Assembly (NCBI GenBank): GCA_964440345.1
Contig: CAYTSA010000019.1
Coordinates: 1 to 48,844, forward strand
Length of the DNA: 48,844 nt
Direction: 5' to 3'
Origin: CAYTSA01 sp964440345
Lineage (GTDB): Bacteria > Desulfobacterota > Desulfovibrionia > Desulfovibrionales > Desulfovibrionaceae
Both the position numbers and the translations under genes were made by a program. Numbering within the stretch: position 1 is the first letter of the stretch; each line of letters opens with the position of its first letter. Positions 34,176 through 42,677 of this stretch are shown here, piece after piece. The notes under the pieces were generated by a model. The model saw only the letters and a program-made list of their open reading frames with translations, searched no databases and was not told where the DNA came from.

Positions 34176-34191
34176 CCGGAGCTAGCTCCGG
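34176..34191. repeat. 16-bp perfect palindrome
   Basis: CCGGAGCTAGCTCCGG between convergent queH and psiE-like genes. It can form a 6-bp stem with a 4-base loop, without a T-run on the plus strand. Perhaps a weak terminator. Confidence 0.4.
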
Positions 34192-34208
34192 ATACTATAT
34201 GAGTCCGC

Positions 34209-34691
34209 TCACCTGCCCTGCTTACGCAGCACAAAGTGGTAGCAGATCCCCAGCCCGGCCAGCACCGCGGCCAGGGAAAAAATGTATCCAAAATCCAAGC
34301 TCTTGAAATCAAGCACCACCACCTTTCGCGCGGCGGCCATGACCGCCGTGTCCAGCACCAGACGCACGTGAATGGCGTCGCTTTTCAAATACATGGTGAT
34401 GTTAATGTAGATTTCAATGGCGATGAGCACGGCCATGAACGCGCCGAACGTGGCGAGAATGTCGTTGATGTTCAGCAAGAAGTACGGCGGCGTGGTTATC
34501 TTGACGTAGAATACGTACACCACGTCCAGTATGCCCCAGATGATGACAATCACCATGAGCCAGGACAGCATCTTTACGGCAAAGCGTATGATGCTGTGCG
34601 CCTTGGCTATGGAGGGATCGTCGGACCCCATGATATGGCACTCTTCGCGGTTTTCGGGATCGTCGCAGTCCGGTCTCTTGTGGTCTATCAT
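34209..34691 (-). CDS. PsiE-family (phosphate-starvation-inducible) membrane protein
   Basis: A 160-residue membrane protein with four predicted spans (about 40-62, 78-100, 112-130 by homology, 133-155). The N-terminal 30 residues are acidic and Cys-containing (PDCDDPENREECHIMG). Family features include IEIYINITMYLKSDAIHVRL and AARKVVVLDFK. Function of PsiE proteins is unknown. CAGGAGGATGT precedes the ATG. It is transcribed divergently from the potassium channel. Confidence 0.8.
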   Translation of the reverse strand: MIDHKRPDCDDPENREECHIMGSDDPSIAKAHSIIRFAVKMLSWLMVIVIIWGILDVVYVFYVKITTPPYFLLNINDILATFGAFMAVLIAIEIYINITMYLKSDAIHVRLVLDTAVMAAARKVVVLDFKSLDFGYIFSLAAVLAGLGICYHFVLRKQGR

Positions 34692-34909
34692 ACATCCTCC
34701 TGGGGATGCAGCCGGGGCTTCTTCTGACTTTTCATGGCATGTTCCACTACCGGCTCCTATTAGTAGCACCATTATTCGCTGCAGGCCAACGCGATGGATG
34801 CGCAACGCAACTCTTCACGCAACGCTACTCTTCATTGACAAAACACGTCCTACCATGCTGTAGGAAATAAGTCGCAAGAACAAGTAGGTATCAATAAGAA
34901 TCGTACACA

Positions 34910-35809
34910 ATGGCCATGCGCGCGAAAAGAAGACTTTACGAAATACTGGAAACCTCAACTGAAGGGGACTTCACCAGCCGGATATTTGACCTAGCCATCA
35001 TGATCCTGATCATCACCAACGCCGCGGCCATTGTCCTGGAAACATTGCCGGAGCTGCAGCCCTACGAGCCGTACTTTCTGGCCTTTGAGATACTCGTCAC
35101 CGTTGTTTTTACCGTGGAATACGTGCTGCGGGTCTACGCCTGCACTGAAAATTCCCGCTACGCGCATCCGCTCTGGGGCCGGCTGCGCTACATGGTCAGC
35201 TTCCAGGCAGTCATAGACCTGTTGGCAATAGCGCCTTTCTACATTCCGCTCTTCCTCAGCCCGGAACTGACCATGCTCCGTCTGCTGCGGCTGTTCCGGT
35301 TTCTGCGTTTGCTCAAGCTCGGCCGCTACTCCCAGTCCGTGCTGCTATTCACCAATGTTGCCCGGCGCAAGCTGCCGGACCTGCTGCTGGGTCTGTCTGT
35401 GCTGTTTGTGGCCGTGCTCTTTGCGGCCACCATCATGTACCACTTCGAGCAGCCGGCCCAGCCAGACAAGTTCGCCTCCATTCTGCACGCCATGTGGTGG
35501 GCGGTTATCACCCTGTCCACTGTGGGGTATGGCGACGTCGCGCCCATGACCGTGCCGGGCAAGATAGTAGGCGCCTTCATCGCCATTTTGGGCATAGGCA
35601 TGTTCGCCATTCCGGCCGGCATACTCAGCTCCGGTTTTTACGAAGAAATTGCCAAGCGCAAGCCGGTCCAGACGCCTGGGACGCACTGTCCCCACTGCGG
35701 CAAGTTCATCCACGGCGATCACCTGGAAGACGTGCGCGAAAAACTCTGCGCCGAGGAGGAACATGACGAATCAGACCTGGGGCCGCCGGAGCCTTACTAC
35801 AAAGGCTAA
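34910..35809 (+). CDS. Voltage-gated-type potassium channel with C-terminal zinc-ribbon motif
   Basis: A 299-residue six-transmembrane channel subunit. S1-S3 cover about 25-125, the S4 voltage-sensor helix is arginine-rich (LRLLRLFRFLRLLKLGRYS), and the pore holds the selectivity filter TVGYGD at residues 204-209. After S6 a tail contains CPHCGKFIHGDH (Cys260, Cys263 and two His), a likely zinc knuckle, and then an acidic end. Tetramers would pass K+ across the inner membrane. The zinc motif is unusual for the family and could gate or assemble the channel. Confidence 0.88.
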   Translation: MAMRAKRRLYEILETSTEGDFTSRIFDLAIMILIITNAAAIVLETLPELQPYEPYFLAFEILVTVVFTVEYVLRVYACTENSRYAHPLWGRLRYMVSFQAVIDLLAIAPFYIPLFLSPELTMLRLLRLFRFLRLLKLGRYSQSVLLFTNVARRKLPDLLLGLSVLFVAVLFAATIMYHFEQPAQPDKFASILHAMWWAVITLSTVGYGDVAPMTVPGKIVGAFIAILGIGMFAIPAGILSSGFYEEIAKRKPVQTPGTHCPHCGKFIHGDHLEDVREKLCAEEEHDESDLGPPEPYYKG

Positions 35810-35812
35810 GAC

Positions 35813-36256
35813 ATGCTGTTCAACCTGTTCGTTATACTGGCGTTGTGCAATCTGCTGCTGGCTGTGGCCATGCACATGCTGGCCCTGCAGGGCCGCCAGC
35901 CGCGCCGCCGGTTCCCGTTCATGCAGAAACCTTCCGGATGGATCATTCTCTGCCTGCTGTGCGTAGCAGGGGCCGTGGCCTCCTGGCCCGAGCCGGTGGT
36001 CTGCCGCACGGCTGACGGTTTTTACGCTTCACCGGACCTGGGGGCCATGCGCGAGGCCAAAAAACTTATCCGCCAGGGCGACGCCAATGCGCTGGAAAAA
36101 ATGCAGCAATCCGGGGAGATACTCCTTCTGGAGGAGGGTCAGTTGATAGAGGCTTTCAATCTGCTGCCTGGGGGACGCGAAGCAAAACTAAGCCTGGAAG
36201 GCGATTCTCGCGTACTCTGGGCGCCGGCCGACGCAGTGCAGTGCGGTTCGGAGTAA
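35813..36256 (+). CDS. Hypothetical membrane protein, 147 aa
   Basis: Starts 3 bases after the potassium channel stop, so probably cotranscribed. Two hydrophobic segments, LFVILALCNLLLAVAMHMLA (5-24) and WIILCLLCVAGAVASW (43-58), flank a basic loop. The rest is a soluble 85-residue domain, presumably outside given the charges, with EILLLEEGQLIEAFNLLPGG. No family recognised. It might be an accessory subunit of the channel; that is inferred from position alone. Confidence 0.6.
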   Translation: MLFNLFVILALCNLLLAVAMHMLALQGRQPRRRFPFMQKPSGWIILCLLCVAGAVASWPEPVVCRTADGFYASPDLGAMREAKKLIRQGDANALEKMQQSGEILLLEEGQLIEAFNLLPGGREAKLSLEGDSRVLWAPADAVQCGSE

Positions 36257-36273
36257 ATGGTATTTTCTGAATG

Positions 36274-36309
36274 TTGAATAACGTCCATTTTCAACAGCCC
36301 GTTATTCAG
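36274..36309. terminator. Hairpin between convergent genes
   Basis: TTGAATAACG (36274-36283) pairs with CGTTATTCAG (36300-36309) at nine of ten positions. It overlaps the stop of the flavoprotein gene and lies just after the membrane protein gene, so could serve both directions. Confidence 0.45.
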
Positions 36310-37789
36310 TGTCTGCCGGGTCTGTTTGCAACTCCCCTTCAGTCAGGTAACAGGCCCGGCCCTTGTAGTTAAAAAAGAACCCCAAGGTCTTCTTCACCTT
36401 TTCCGAAAAGATTTTCTCCCCGATCAAAGTCCCGGCGGCCCGCTTGTTAATCTCGGCCAGGGTGGGATACGGATGGATGGCCCCAGCCAGGGAGGAAAGC
36501 TTGACCCCGCCGTTGAGCGCAGCCACCCACTCTGAAAGCAGCTCTCCCGCGTGCAGTCCAAGAATCTGGACGCCCAGGGGTTTGTCCTTTCTGTCCAGCA
36601 CCAGCTTGAGGCGGCCAGCCGGCTCGCCCTCGGCCAGGGCCCGGTCGTTGTGAGCGAAGTCCTCGGTTATAATCCGCGTCTCAACTTCTTGCTCCCTGGC
36701 CCGGCTCTCGTTCAAGCCCACGCTGGCCAGCTCCGGCTCGGTGTATGTGCACCAGGGCAGCCAAGTGTAGTCCGCCTTGCGCGGCAGCTTGAAAATGGCG
36801 TTGGTCACCACTATGCCGCCCTCATAGCCTGCGGCGTGGGTGAACTGATTCGCCCCAGTCACGTCGCCGGCTGCAAAAATGTGCTTCTGGCTGGCGCGCA
36901 TGCGGCTGTCCACTACAACCCCTTTAGCTGTGTACTCCACGCCTGCGTTCTCCAGCTTCAAAGATTCCAGCTCGCACTTGCGGCCCAGGGCCACGAGCAA
37001 CGCGACCGCACGCAGGCTCTTCGCGCCTTCTGGCGTTTCTATCTCCACCACCCGCTCTTGTCCCTCGGCGCGCACTCCCCGGGTGGTTGCATTCAGATGA
37101 AAGATCACGCCTTCGGCCTGCATCAGCTGCATTGCCGTGTCCGCCATGTCCTTGTCTTCCTTGGAGAGTATCTGCCCGGACCGCTGCACCACCTGCACCT
37201 GCGTCCCCAACCGGGAAAAAGCCTGAGCCATCTCAATGGCAATGGGCCCGGCGCCCAGCACGATCATGGATTCTGGCAGCGCGTTAAGCGAAAAAATATC
37301 CTTGTTGGTCAGGTACGGCGTTGCCTCCAGCCCGGGGATGGGCGGCGCCGCTGGCTCGGAACCTGTGGCCAGCACCCACTTTTTGGCGCTGAAGGTTTTG
37401 CCGTCCAGGTCTACAGCGTGCTCGTCCATAAAAACAGGCTGGCCAAACTCCACCTGCACGCCCAGGCCGCAGAAACGCTTCACCGAATCGTGCTCCTGGA
37501 TGACGTCGATGACGGACTGGATGCGCGCGGCCACCTGCCGAAAATCTACAGGCGGAATGTCCGCCCTGGGCAGGCCGTAGCGCTCCAGGTTTTTGGCCTG
37601 GTGATACACTGTGGCCGTGCGGATGAGGGTCTTGCTGGGCACGCACCCGTAGTGCAGACAGTCGCCGCCCAACGTGGGCTCCTTCTCAATCAGCACGCAC
37701 GCCGCGCCCAGCTGGGCCGCTCCCGAGGCCACAGTCAGGCCTGCGGCGCCGCCGCCGATGACGCCTATGTCGAAGTCGTGCTTGCTCAT
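36302..37789 (-). CDS. FAD-dependent disulfide-type oxidoreductase (lipoamide dehydrogenase / mercuric reductase-like)
   Basis: A 495-residue class I flavoprotein disulfide reductase. FAD motif IGVIGGGAAGLTVASGAAQL (8-27), redox disulfide GGDCLHYGCVPSK (Cys44, Cys49), NAD(P) site MIVLGAGPIAIEMAQAF, and the dimer-interface HPYPTLAE with the catalytic His. No mercury-binding N-terminal domain or vicinal C-terminal cysteines, so not a proven mercuric reductase. The C-terminus (about 460-495) is longer than usual. AAGGAGGT precedes the ATG. The TVP38 gene lies 11 bases upstream, a pairing seen in other bacteria. Confidence 0.85.
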   Translation of the reverse strand: MSKHDFDIGVIGGGAAGLTVASGAAQLGAACVLIEKEPTLGGDCLHYGCVPSKTLIRTATVYHQAKNLERYGLPRADIPPVDFRQVAARIQSVIDVIQEHDSVKRFCGLGVQVEFGQPVFMDEHAVDLDGKTFSAKKWVLATGSEPAAPPIPGLEATPYLTNKDIFSLNALPESMIVLGAGPIAIEMAQAFSRLGTQVQVVQRSGQILSKEDKDMADTAMQLMQAEGVIFHLNATTRGVRAEGQERVVEIETPEGAKSLRAVALLVALGRKCELESLKLENAGVEYTAKGVVVDSRMRASQKHIFAAGDVTGANQFTHAAGYEGGIVVTNAIFKLPRKADYTWLPWCTYTEPELASVGLNESRAREQEVETRIITEDFAHNDRALAEGEPAGRLKLVLDRKDKPLGVQILGLHAGELLSEWVAALNGGVKLSSLAGAIHPYPTLAEINKRAAGTLIGEKIFSEKVKKTLGFFFNYKGRACYLTEGELQTDPADTE

Positions 37790-37800
37790 GGGAAACCTCC

Positions 37801-38517
37801 TTACTGCTCTTCTGGCTTCAGAACCTTCTTGCCCTGGCGGGCGCGGATGTAGTTCATGGTTTTCTTGGCCGCCAGGGGAAAGACGCCCAGCAACACAAAG
37901 GAAATGATGAGTCCAGGCGAGAGAACGTCTGAAAGTTTGTCTATCTGCCCCAGCTCGCGGCCGGCGTTCACGTATACGGCTGTGCCCGGCAGCATGCCCA
38001 GCTGCGAGACCCAGCAGAACGTCCACAGCTTCATGCGGGTCAGTCCCATGACCAGGTTGATGACGAAAAAGGGAATGGCCGGGATGAGCCTCATGGTGAA
38101 CAGGTAGAACGCGCCCTCTCGTTCCACGCCCTGCTGCACACGCTCCAGTTTATCGCCGAACCGGTTCTGGACAACGTCCCGGAACAGGTAGCGGGCCACA
38201 GCGCAGGCCACCGTGGCGCCTATGGTGGAGGCAAAGGAGACCACGACCAGCCCTACCCAGAAGCCCAGAAAAGCGCTGCCGGCCAGGGTCATGACCGCGG
38301 CGCCGGGCAGGCTCAATGCGGTCACAATTACGTACACGGTAAAAAAGACGCCTATGACAAGAAAGGGATTGGCCTGGTAGAAAGCCTGGAACTGCTGCTG
38401 CTGCGCCTTGAGGTAGTCCAGGGTGAAATACTGCTGCAGGTCAAAGGCGAAAAATGCTCCGGCCAGCAGGACCGCGGCGACAACTATGACTATTTTATTT
38501 GCGTTTTTCGATGCCAC
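37801..38517 (-). CDS. TVP38/TMEM64 (SNARE-associated DedA-like) membrane protein
   Basis: A 238-residue polytopic membrane protein. It has the family core ALSLPGAAVMTLAGSAFLGF, ARYLFRDVVQNRFG and LRLIPAIPFFVINLVMGLTR-like MRLIPAIPFFVINLVMGL. It starts at GTG (38517) with AAGGA 8 bases upstream. DedA-superfamily members are linked to lipid scrambling or membrane homeostasis. It forms an operon with the flavoprotein, which might act on a membrane-linked substrate. Confidence 0.85.
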   Translation of the reverse strand: MASKNANKIVIVVAAVLLAGAFFAFDLQQYFTLDYLKAQQQQFQAFYQANPFLVIGVFFTVYVIVTALSLPGAAVMTLAGSAFLGFWVGLVVVSFASTIGATVACAVARYLFRDVVQNRFGDKLERVQQGVEREGAFYLFTMRLIPAIPFFVINLVMGLTRMKLWTFCWVSQLGMLPGTAVYVNAGRELGQIDKLSDVLSPGLIISFVLLGVFPLAAKKTMNYIRARQGKKVLKPEEQ

Positions 38518-38606
38518 GCAGATTCCTTGGCTATAGGTTGTAAAGCGTATACAGAACTCTTACTACGACTACAACACATGTAGCCAGAAAAGGTAAAGTA
38601 AAGGAA

Positions 38607-38960
38607 TTAAAATGTGAGGATTTTCCATCCCTGTTTGAGCATGGTGGTCAGCGGCTCGCCCATGTAGATGACATCCACGCCCATGTCTTGCAGCGTTTGC
38701 GCCACATGGTAGCGCTCAGCGCAAGCGTGGCAAGCCAGCAGCTCCACCCCGGCGTCGCGGACAAACTGCAACTCCTGCTGCAGCTCAGCGTCCTCGCATA
38801 GAATCTTGGCGGAAGGTCCCCAGACCACCAGCCTGGAACGCTTGAACCAACCGCGGATGAGAGCGTTGGCGGCGTACATGAAGACCATATTCAGGGCCAC
38901 GTCCTTGTCCCTGCTGGACCAGACAATACAGACAGACTCTTCCGGGGGGATATCTGACAC
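38607..38960 (-). CDS. DsrE-family-like protein
   Basis: A 117-residue cytoplasmic protein with a DsrE-type alpha/beta pattern (VCIVWSSRDKDVALNMVFMY, then RLVVWGPSAKIL). It has a C-terminal CHAC motif (ELLACHACAERYHVAQTL), with cysteines near where sulfur-carrying DsrE relatives have theirs. I chose GTG at 38960 because CGGAGGTCCTC precedes it; a GTG at 38996 would add 12 residues. Could take part in sulfur transfer. It precedes the flavoprotein operon by 90 bases. Confidence 0.65.
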   Translation of the reverse strand: MSDIPPEESVCIVWSSRDKDVALNMVFMYAANALIRGWFKRSRLVVWGPSAKILCEDAELQQELQFVRDAGVELLACHACAERYHVAQTLQDMGVDVIYMGEPLTTMLKQGWKILTF

Positions 38961-39059
38961 GAGGACCTCCGATGAATGTATTGGCTGCTGCAGCACAGCA
39001 ACACGCCTGATGGAAAGTTTACCCCAGGAAAAAATAAATGCAAAGCGCTCATTTTTTTC

Positions 39060-39088
39060 TTGCCAGCAGTATGCGGAATTGCTAAAAG
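39060..39088 (+). promoter_or_regulatory. Candidate promoter of tRNA-Phe
   Basis: TTGCCA (39060-39065), a 17-base spacer and TAAAAG (39083-39088), ending 16 bases before the tRNA. Confidence 0.5.
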
Positions 39089-39104
39089 GCCGTTTCCCGT
39101 TCGC

Positions 39105-39180
39105 GCCGAGGTAGCTCAGTCGGTAGAGCAGGGGACTGAAAATCCCCGTGTCGGCAGTTCAATTCTGTCCCTCGGCACCA
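39105..39180 (+). tRNA. tRNA-Phe: tRNA-Phe (GAA)
   Basis: Complete 76-base cloverleaf. The acceptor stem is GCCGAGG with CCTCGGC. The D-arm is AGCTCAGTCGGTAGAGC-like. The anticodon loop CTGAAAA (39136-39142) carries GAA at 39138-39140. The T-loop is TTCAATT and CCA is encoded at the 3' end. A strong terminator follows 8 bases later, so it is a single-gene transcript. Confidence 0.97.
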
Positions 39181-39187
39181 CGAAATC

Positions 39188-39222
39188 AAGCCCTTGTGAC
39201 GAAAGTCGCAAGGGCTTTTTTT
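39188..39222 (+). terminator. Rho-independent terminator of tRNA-Phe
   Basis: AAGCCCTTGTGAC and GTCGCAAGGGCTT form a 13-bp stem (one G-T pair) around a GAAA tetraloop, followed by seven T residues. Confidence 0.92.
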
Positions 39223-39360
39223 ATCCCTCATTGATCCATCATTGAGGCAGACCCGGGCTAATGATCACTCCGCTTCTGAAGGGCGTCCTCTCAGATTCAG
39301 GAGTATTTTCAGAGGAGACAAACAGGCGCCCAGCCCGCTACAGACCGTACCAACCCATTT

Positions 39361-39885
39361 TCACCGGGACCTTAGTTCGTTCAGCGTGCGGTCTCTGGCT
39401 TTAAGTTCCTTTTGCAGCTGGTGCAGCTGGTCGGTGGTTTCACGCAGGCGATGCAGTACTATTTGCGCAAAACCGGTGACGAATCGGCTCCAGTAGTAGT
39501 CTCTCTCCGCCTCGTTCTCCAGGTTTTTGATGACGGACATGTCCAGCACCAGGCACACGGTGTCTTCAATTGATTCCAAAGAGGCGGACCGGGGCTGGTT
39601 GTCCAGCACGCTCATTTCGCCGAAGCACACGCCAGGTTCATAGATATTCGCTATGAGGCTCTGCCCTTTGATGACTGAAACCCGCCCGCGGATGATCCAG
39701 TAGACCTCGTTGTTGTTCGGACTGCCCTCAACCAAAATGGTCTGGTCTGGCTGGTAGCGTGCTATGCGCGCCAAGCCGGGCATGGAAAGGATGTTGGTCT
39801 GGTCTTCCAGCGTGAAATCCCGCAGCACCACCAGCCGGCTCATGTAGTTTTGCAATTTTTCTTGCACGTGCGCCCCCTCGTGCAT
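39361..39885 (-). CDS. Cyclic nucleotide-binding domain protein without DNA-binding domain
   Basis: A 174-residue protein. Residues about 15-125 form a Crp-type cyclic nucleotide-binding fold (QTILVEGSPNNNEVYWIIRG, then GVCFGEMSVLDNQPRSASLE, the phosphate-binding cassette). The C-terminal 45 residues are a coiled coil (LRETTDQLHQLQKELKARDR), not a helix-turn-helix, so it is probably not a transcription factor. ATG at 39885 lacks a ribosome binding site; GTG at 39867 after GAGGGGG is an alternative start. It follows rnfB on the same strand by 60 bases and may be in that operon. Confidence 0.8.
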   Translation of the reverse strand: MHEGAHVQEKLQNYMSRLVVLRDFTLEDQTNILSMPGLARIARYQPDQTILVEGSPNNNEVYWIIRGRVSVIKGQSLIANIYEPGVCFGEMSVLDNQPRSASLESIEDTVCLVLDMSVIKNLENEAERDYYWSRFVTGFAQIVLHRLRETTDQLHQLQKELKARDRTLNELRSR

Positions 39886-39945
39886 ACGAGCTGTTTATTA
39901 CGCTGTAGAACAAAAAAAGGCGAGCCGGCAAGGCGGACGGTCCGC

Positions 39946-42063
39946 CTATTTGGCTGCGCCCCGCCCTGCAGCCTCCTGTTCGCTCATCATTTCCACAGGC
40001 TGCACAGGCTTGCATCCGCCAAAGCAGACCAGGCCGCACCGCAGGCAACGGGTGGATTCGTACAGGGCCTCTTCTTCGCTGATGGTCAGCTCCACCTGTT
40101 TAAAATTGCAGTGCCTTTCGTCGGCGCACAATTCCGGAACGTCCACGCGCTTGTGCGCGGGGTAGCCCTCTATGGTTTTGAACAGCGTGTCCGGCATGAG
40201 CCCGGTCTGCTCATGGGGTATGTCTGGTATGGCCCCCTGGGTGAGCAGATAATGGATGGACCGGGCCGCCCGGCGGCCCTCGCCTACAGCGGAGATGACC
40301 AGGTCCGGCCCGGAGTGCATGTCGCCGCCAACAAAAACGCGCCGGTCGGAGGTCTGCAGCGTGCTCGGGTTAGCCGCCACTGTCCGCCACCGGGTCTGTT
40401 CCAGAGAGCACTCTTTGCCGTCGCCGTACAGGCAGGAAAGGTCTGGCTTCTGGCCTATGGCCGCAATGATGGTCCCGGCCTCGGCAGTCTGCTCAGAACC
40501 TTGAACGGGAACGGGTTTGCGTCGTCCGGTAGCGTCAGGCTCGCCCAACTCCATGCGGACGTATTCCAGGCCAATTGCGCGGCCGTCTGGGCCTGTGACC
40601 ACCCGCACGGGCTGGGAGAGAAACTGCATGTGTACGCCCTCTTCTTCTGCAGCGTCTATCTCCATGGAGTTGGCCGGCATTTCCTTTCGCGTGCGCCGGT
40701 ACATCAAGGTCACCTGCTTGCCCAGCCGCACCGCAGTCCGGGCCGCGTCTATGGCCGTGTTGCCGCCGCCCACCACGATGACCGTTTCGCTCAATTCTAC
40801 AGTGTGGCCCAAGCCTACAGCAGTGAGAAACTCCAGGCCTGAAAGCACGCCTGGCGCGTCTTCGCCCTCGCAGCGCATGGAGGAGCCGGCCCAGGCCCCA
40901 CAGCCCAGAAAAACCGCCTCAAAACCCTCTTGCCACACATCGTCCAAGGTGAAGTCCCGGCCAAACTTGACCTCCAGTCGCGTTTCCACGCCCAGCGCAA
41001 GAATGCCGTCAATTTCCCAGTCCAGGTCTTTCTTGGGCAGCCGGTATTCCGGTATGCCGTAGCGCAGCTGGCCGCCCAGCCTGGGCTTGGTTTCGAATAT
41101 TGTCGGGTTGTGCCCCAGCCGGCGCAGGAAATAGGCGCAAGACAGACCAGCCGGCCCGCCGCCGATGACGGCGACCTTGCGCCCCGTGTCCGGGGCGCAA
41201 GGTATGTGCGGCCGCTCGCCCTTTTCCATCTCCAGGTCGGAGACAAAGCGCTTGAGCGGGTTGATGGCTATGGGCTCATCAATGGCCCCCCGGCGGCAGA
41301 CGTACTCGCACGGGTGCGGGCAGACCCGGCCGCAGACCAACGTGAGCGGATTGCGCTCCCGGATGACAGCCACGGCGCCAGCGTAATCGCCCATCCGGAT
41401 GCGTTCTATATAGCGGGGAATGTCTATCTGGCCCGGGCAGCGCTGCTTGCAGGGCGCAAGGCAGTCTGTGTACTGGTTCATGTGCAGCAGCCGGGCGGTC
41501 AGGCCTTTTACTTCTATAACGCCGCGGGGGCAGGCCTCCACGCATTTGTTGCAGGCTCGACACTTTTCCGGATCCACCACGGGCGTGCCTTCTGCGCCCA
41601 TATGGATGGCGTCAAATGGACAGGCCGCCACGCAGGAGCCCAGCCCCAGACAGCCCTGGGCGCATTTTTTGCCCCCCCCGTGCAGCAGGGCCTGAGCCCG
41701 GCAGCTGTCCGCGCCTTCGTAAATATACAAATCCCCGGCCCGCAAGCCGCCGTCGCAGTCCACCTCGGCCAGTTGCGGCTCCACATAGCCCACTTCCTGG
41801 CCCATGACCGCGGCCACCTTGTTGGCGGTTTCCACGCCTCCCACCACGCAGGCGGACACCGGCGCCTGGCCCTTGACCACCGCTTCGGCGCAGCCGCCGC
41901 AGCCAGGGTAGCCGCAGCCGCCGCAGTTGACTCCGGGCAGGGCGTCCTCCACAGCGGCTATGCGCGGGTCCTCCTTGACGTACAGCAGCCGGGAGGCCAC
42001 AGCCAGCACTACCGCGGCTGTCAGGCCGAGTCCGAGCAGAGCGAGTACTGAGGGAAGAATCAT
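39946..42063 (-). CDS. rnfB: RnfB fused to a GltD-like FAD/NAD(P)H oxidoreductase
   Basis: A 705-residue fusion. Residues 1-27 are the RnfB membrane anchor, and 47-72 hold the RnfB cluster (NCGGCGYPGCGG plus Cys72). Residues 134-179 carry two [4Fe-4S] ferredoxin motifs. From about 195 it becomes GltD/NfnB-like: the cysteine-rich N-terminal module (DCLAPCKQRCPGQIDIPRYI), the FAD site VAVIGGGPAGLSCAYFLRR (298-316), the NAD(P)H site VIVVGGGNTAIDAARTA (428-444) and a second FAD motif near GGDMHSGPDLV. A final CLRCGLVCFGGC (673-684) may bind another cluster. Classical RnfB stops after the ferredoxin domains. Last gene of the rnf operon. Confidence 0.92.
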   Translation of the reverse strand: MILPSVLALLGLGLTAAVVLAVASRLLYVKEDPRIAAVEDALPGVNCGGCGYPGCGGCAEAVVKGQAPVSACVVGGVETANKVAAVMGQEVGYVEPQLAEVDCDGGLRAGDLYIYEGADSCRAQALLHGGGKKCAQGCLGLGSCVAACPFDAIHMGAEGTPVVDPEKCRACNKCVEACPRGVIEVKGLTARLLHMNQYTDCLAPCKQRCPGQIDIPRYIERIRMGDYAGAVAVIRERNPLTLVCGRVCPHPCEYVCRRGAIDEPIAINPLKRFVSDLEMEKGERPHIPCAPDTGRKVAVIGGGPAGLSCAYFLRRLGHNPTIFETKPRLGGQLRYGIPEYRLPKKDLDWEIDGILALGVETRLEVKFGRDFTLDDVWQEGFEAVFLGCGAWAGSSMRCEGEDAPGVLSGLEFLTAVGLGHTVELSETVIVVGGGNTAIDAARTAVRLGKQVTLMYRRTRKEMPANSMEIDAAEEEGVHMQFLSQPVRVVTGPDGRAIGLEYVRMELGEPDATGRRKPVPVQGSEQTAEAGTIIAAIGQKPDLSCLYGDGKECSLEQTRWRTVAANPSTLQTSDRRVFVGGDMHSGPDLVISAVGEGRRAARSIHYLLTQGAIPDIPHEQTGLMPDTLFKTIEGYPAHKRVDVPELCADERHCNFKQVELTISEEEALYESTRCLRCGLVCFGGCKPVQPVEMMSEQEAAGRGAAK

Positions 42064-42077
42064 ATCATTATCACGCC

Positions 42078-42653
42078 TTACGCTATCATGCCCTTAAAGG
42101 CGAAAAAGGCCAGGGACATGAGCCCGGCCATGATAAGCCCTATGGGCGTTCCGTCCAGGGCGCGGGGTACGCGCTGGGTGTCCAGCCGCTCGCGAATGGA
42201 GGCCAGCACGATGAGCGCCAGCATGAAGCCCAGCCCGGACGCTATGGAAAAAATGATGCTCTTGAACAGTCCGTATTCCTGCCGCTGGCAGATGATGGCT
42301 ATGCCCAGCACCGCGCAGTTGGTGGTAATGAGCGGCAAAAAAATGCCCAGGGCTTTGTACAACGGAGGCACGGCCTTTTTCAGAAACATCTCCACAAATT
42401 GCACCAGCGAAGCAATGACCAGGATGAAGACGATAGTCTGCAGGTAGCCCAGGTCATAGGGCTCCAGGACGTAGCGCTGCATCAGCCAGGTAAACGCCGT
42501 GGCCAGCGTGGCCACGAACACCACAGCGCCGCCCATGCCCACGGCAACAGAGGTGGACTTGGACGTACCCAAAAAAGGGCAGTTGCCCAGATACTGCGCC
42601 AGCACTATGTTGTTGACGAATATAGCGGATATGATGAGGAGGAAATATTCCAT
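42078..42653 (-). CDS. rnfA: Rnf complex subunit A
   Basis: A 191-residue, six-span inner-membrane subunit. NNIVLAQYLGNCPFLGTSKS holds the conserved half-membrane cysteine, mirrored in ITTNCAVLGIAIICQ, as in RnfA/NqrE where an Fe-S site sits between subunits. It pairs with RnfE. Normal length. GGAG precedes the ATG, and rnfB follows 14 bases after its stop. Confidence 0.95.
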   Translation of the reverse strand: MEYFLLIISAIFVNNIVLAQYLGNCPFLGTSKSTSVAVGMGGAVVFVATLATAFTWLMQRYVLEPYDLGYLQTIVFILVIASLVQFVEMFLKKAVPPLYKALGIFLPLITTNCAVLGIAIICQRQEYGLFKSIIFSIASGLGFMLALIVLASIRERLDTQRVPRALDGTPIGLIMAGLMSLAFFAFKGMIA

Positions 42654-42677
42654 GACGCGCTCCAGCCTTTTCGGGTC

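Noticed and set aside
34102..34185. 27-residue open frame after queH (starts MMIKHMQRGPK)
   Set aside because: Only a moderate GGGGAG site, polar Met-rich product and no other support; it ends inside a palindrome. Possible, but not enough to call.
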